Below are positions 5,773 through 6,593 of a DNA stretch of 6,593 nt, piece by piece. The DNA is taken from contig JAQCNG010000133.1 in assembly GCA_028275145.1 (NCBI GenBank), positions 1 through 6,593 on the forward strand, in the 5' to 3' direction. The notes below the pieces were generated by a model that searched no databases, was not told the DNA's origin, and saw nothing but the letters and a program-made list of their open reading frames with translations. This stretch comes from Halovenus sp. (GTDB lineage: Archaea; Halobacteriota; Halobacteria; Halobacteriales; Haloarculaceae). The translations under genes and the position numbers were made by a program. How positions within the stretch are numbered: position 1 is the stretch's first letter; every line of letters begins with the position of its first letter.

Positions 5773-6593
5773 ACCGCAGCCCCCTGCCGGTACTCGCCGA
5801 ACACCTCGCGCATCGCGTCACAGATCTCGCCGGTGGTGGCGTAGACTTTCACCGCGTCGATTATGTACGGCATCAGATTCTCCTCGCCCCGTGCGGCCTC
5901 CTCGAGCGCGTCGAGTGCGGTCTCGACCGCCCCGGTGTCACGCTCGGCCCGGAGCTCCTCCAGACGCTCGCGCTGGCCCTCCTGTACCGCCTGTGAGACC
6001 TCCTCGATGTCGACCTCCTCCTCGTCGTCGACGGTGAACCTGTTGACACCGACGATAACCCGCTCGCCGCTCTCGATCTCCTGCTGGCGCTCGAAGGCGA
6101 CGTCCTGTATCTGGCGCTGGACCCACCCGGCCTCGATCGCCTTCCGCATCCCGCCGCGGTCGTCGACGGTCGCGATTATCTCCCGCGCCTCGGCCTCGAC
6201 CTGGTCGGTCAGCGACTCCACGTAGTAACTGCCCGCCAGCGGGTCGACTGTGTCCCCGACACCGGACTCGTGGGCGAGAATCTGCTGGGTTCGCAGCGCC
6301 GTCCGGACAGACTCCTCTGTCGGGAGTGAGAGTGCCTCGTCCTTTCCGTTCGTGTGCAGGCTCTGGGTCCCACCGAGCACCGCCGCGAGCGCCTGGTAGG
6401 CCACCCTGACGACGTTGTTGTCAACCTGCTGTGCGGTCAGCGTCGACCCCGCGGTCTGGGTGTGGAACTTCAGCTGTCTGGACTTCGGGTTCTCGGCGCC
6501 GAACCGCTCTGCCATTATCTCCGCCCACATCCGCCGTGCCGCCCTGAATTTCGCCACCTCCTCGAGGATGTTGTTGTGTGCGGCAAAGAAAAA
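5769..6593 (-). CDS. mcmA1: Methylmalonyl-CoA mutase, catalytic (large) subunit, C-terminal 274 residues
   Basis: The frame is open to the right edge, so the N-terminal half lies outside; the GTG at 6555-6557 is internal, not a start. The visible chain begins FFFAAHNN and continues with [13 protein letters not shown] (15-27). It then has the hallmark [14 protein letters not shown] (43-56), which lines the substrate and CoA pocket in this family, then [16 protein letters not shown]-like, ESGV and [10 protein letters not shown] segments. The enzyme uses adenosylcobalamin to convert (R)-methylmalonyl-CoA to succinyl-CoA in propionate, odd-chain and branched-chain catabolism, and in the haloarchaeal methylaspartate cycle where that exists. 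The protein stops shortly after the linker that follows the TIM barrel, with no DxHxxG cobalamin-binding domain. It is therefore the split, archaeal-type arrangement needing a separate B12 subunit. It is the upstream gene of a 4-nt overlapping pair with the epimerase. Confidence 0.96.
   Translation of the reverse strand, partial: FFFAAHNNILEEVAKFRAARRMWAEIMAERFGAENPKSRQLKFHTQTAGSTLTAQQVDNNVVRVAYQALAAVLGGTQSLHTNGKDEALSLPTEESVRTALRTQQILAHESGVGDTVDPLAGSYYVESLTDQVEAEAREIIATVDDRGGMRKAIEAGWVQRQIQDVAFERQQEIESGERVIVGVNRFTVDDEEEVDIEEVSQAVQEGQRERLEELRAERDTGAVETALDALEEAARGEENLMPYIIDAVKVYATTGEICDAMREVFGEYRQGAAV

Overview
The window looks like ordinary chromosome from a halophilic archaeon (class Halobacteria). 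The evidence is a high-GC, strongly GC3-biased sequence, acidic Asp/Glu-rich proteins, a group II chaperonin (thermosome) with a Gly-Gly-Met tail, a haloarchaeal-type histidine-kinase H-box, and TATA-like boxes about 23-30 nt upstream of start codons, as expected for leaderless archaeal transcripts. The genus cannot be fixed from the sequence alone.

Layout. Bases 1-1580 (minus strand) hold most of a sensor histidine kinase made of a receiver-like domain, three PAS domains and the start of the His-phosphotransfer domain. The window edge cuts it just after the phospho-acceptor His. A 252-bp divergent spacer carrying two outward-facing TATA-like boxes separates it from a plus-strand alpha/beta-hydrolase (1833-2540). 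The hydrolase converges on the thermosome gene (2667-4355, minus). The spacer between them holds a T-rich tract that could terminate the thermosome transcript. Upstream of the thermosome is a 259-bp non-coding stretch with a strong TATA box, a perfect 10-bp palindrome and a second TATA-like site. Next come a small calcineurin-like phosphoesterase (4615-5286, minus, probably leaderless), methylmalonyl-CoA epimerase (5371-5772, minus) and the 3' part of the methylmalonyl-CoA mutase catalytic subunit (5769-6593, minus). The right window edge cuts the mutase.

How the genes work together. The mutase and epimerase overlap by 4 nt and form an operon for the last two steps of propionyl-CoA assimilation: (S)- to (R)-methylmalonyl-CoA, then to succinyl-CoA. 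The mutase chain ends without a cobalamin-binding domain, so a separate B12-binding subunit must be encoded elsewhere. The thermosome is a stand-alone housekeeping and stress gene. The kinase, hydrolase and phosphoesterase have no evident functional link to these or to each other.

No mobile element, CRISPR array, rRNA, tRNA or defence cassette was seen. The most unusual point is that the kinase's N-terminal receiver-like domain has lost the phospho-acceptor Asp and two other conserved switch residues. Second is the promoter architecture upstream of the thermosome. I found no convincing new multi-gene system.
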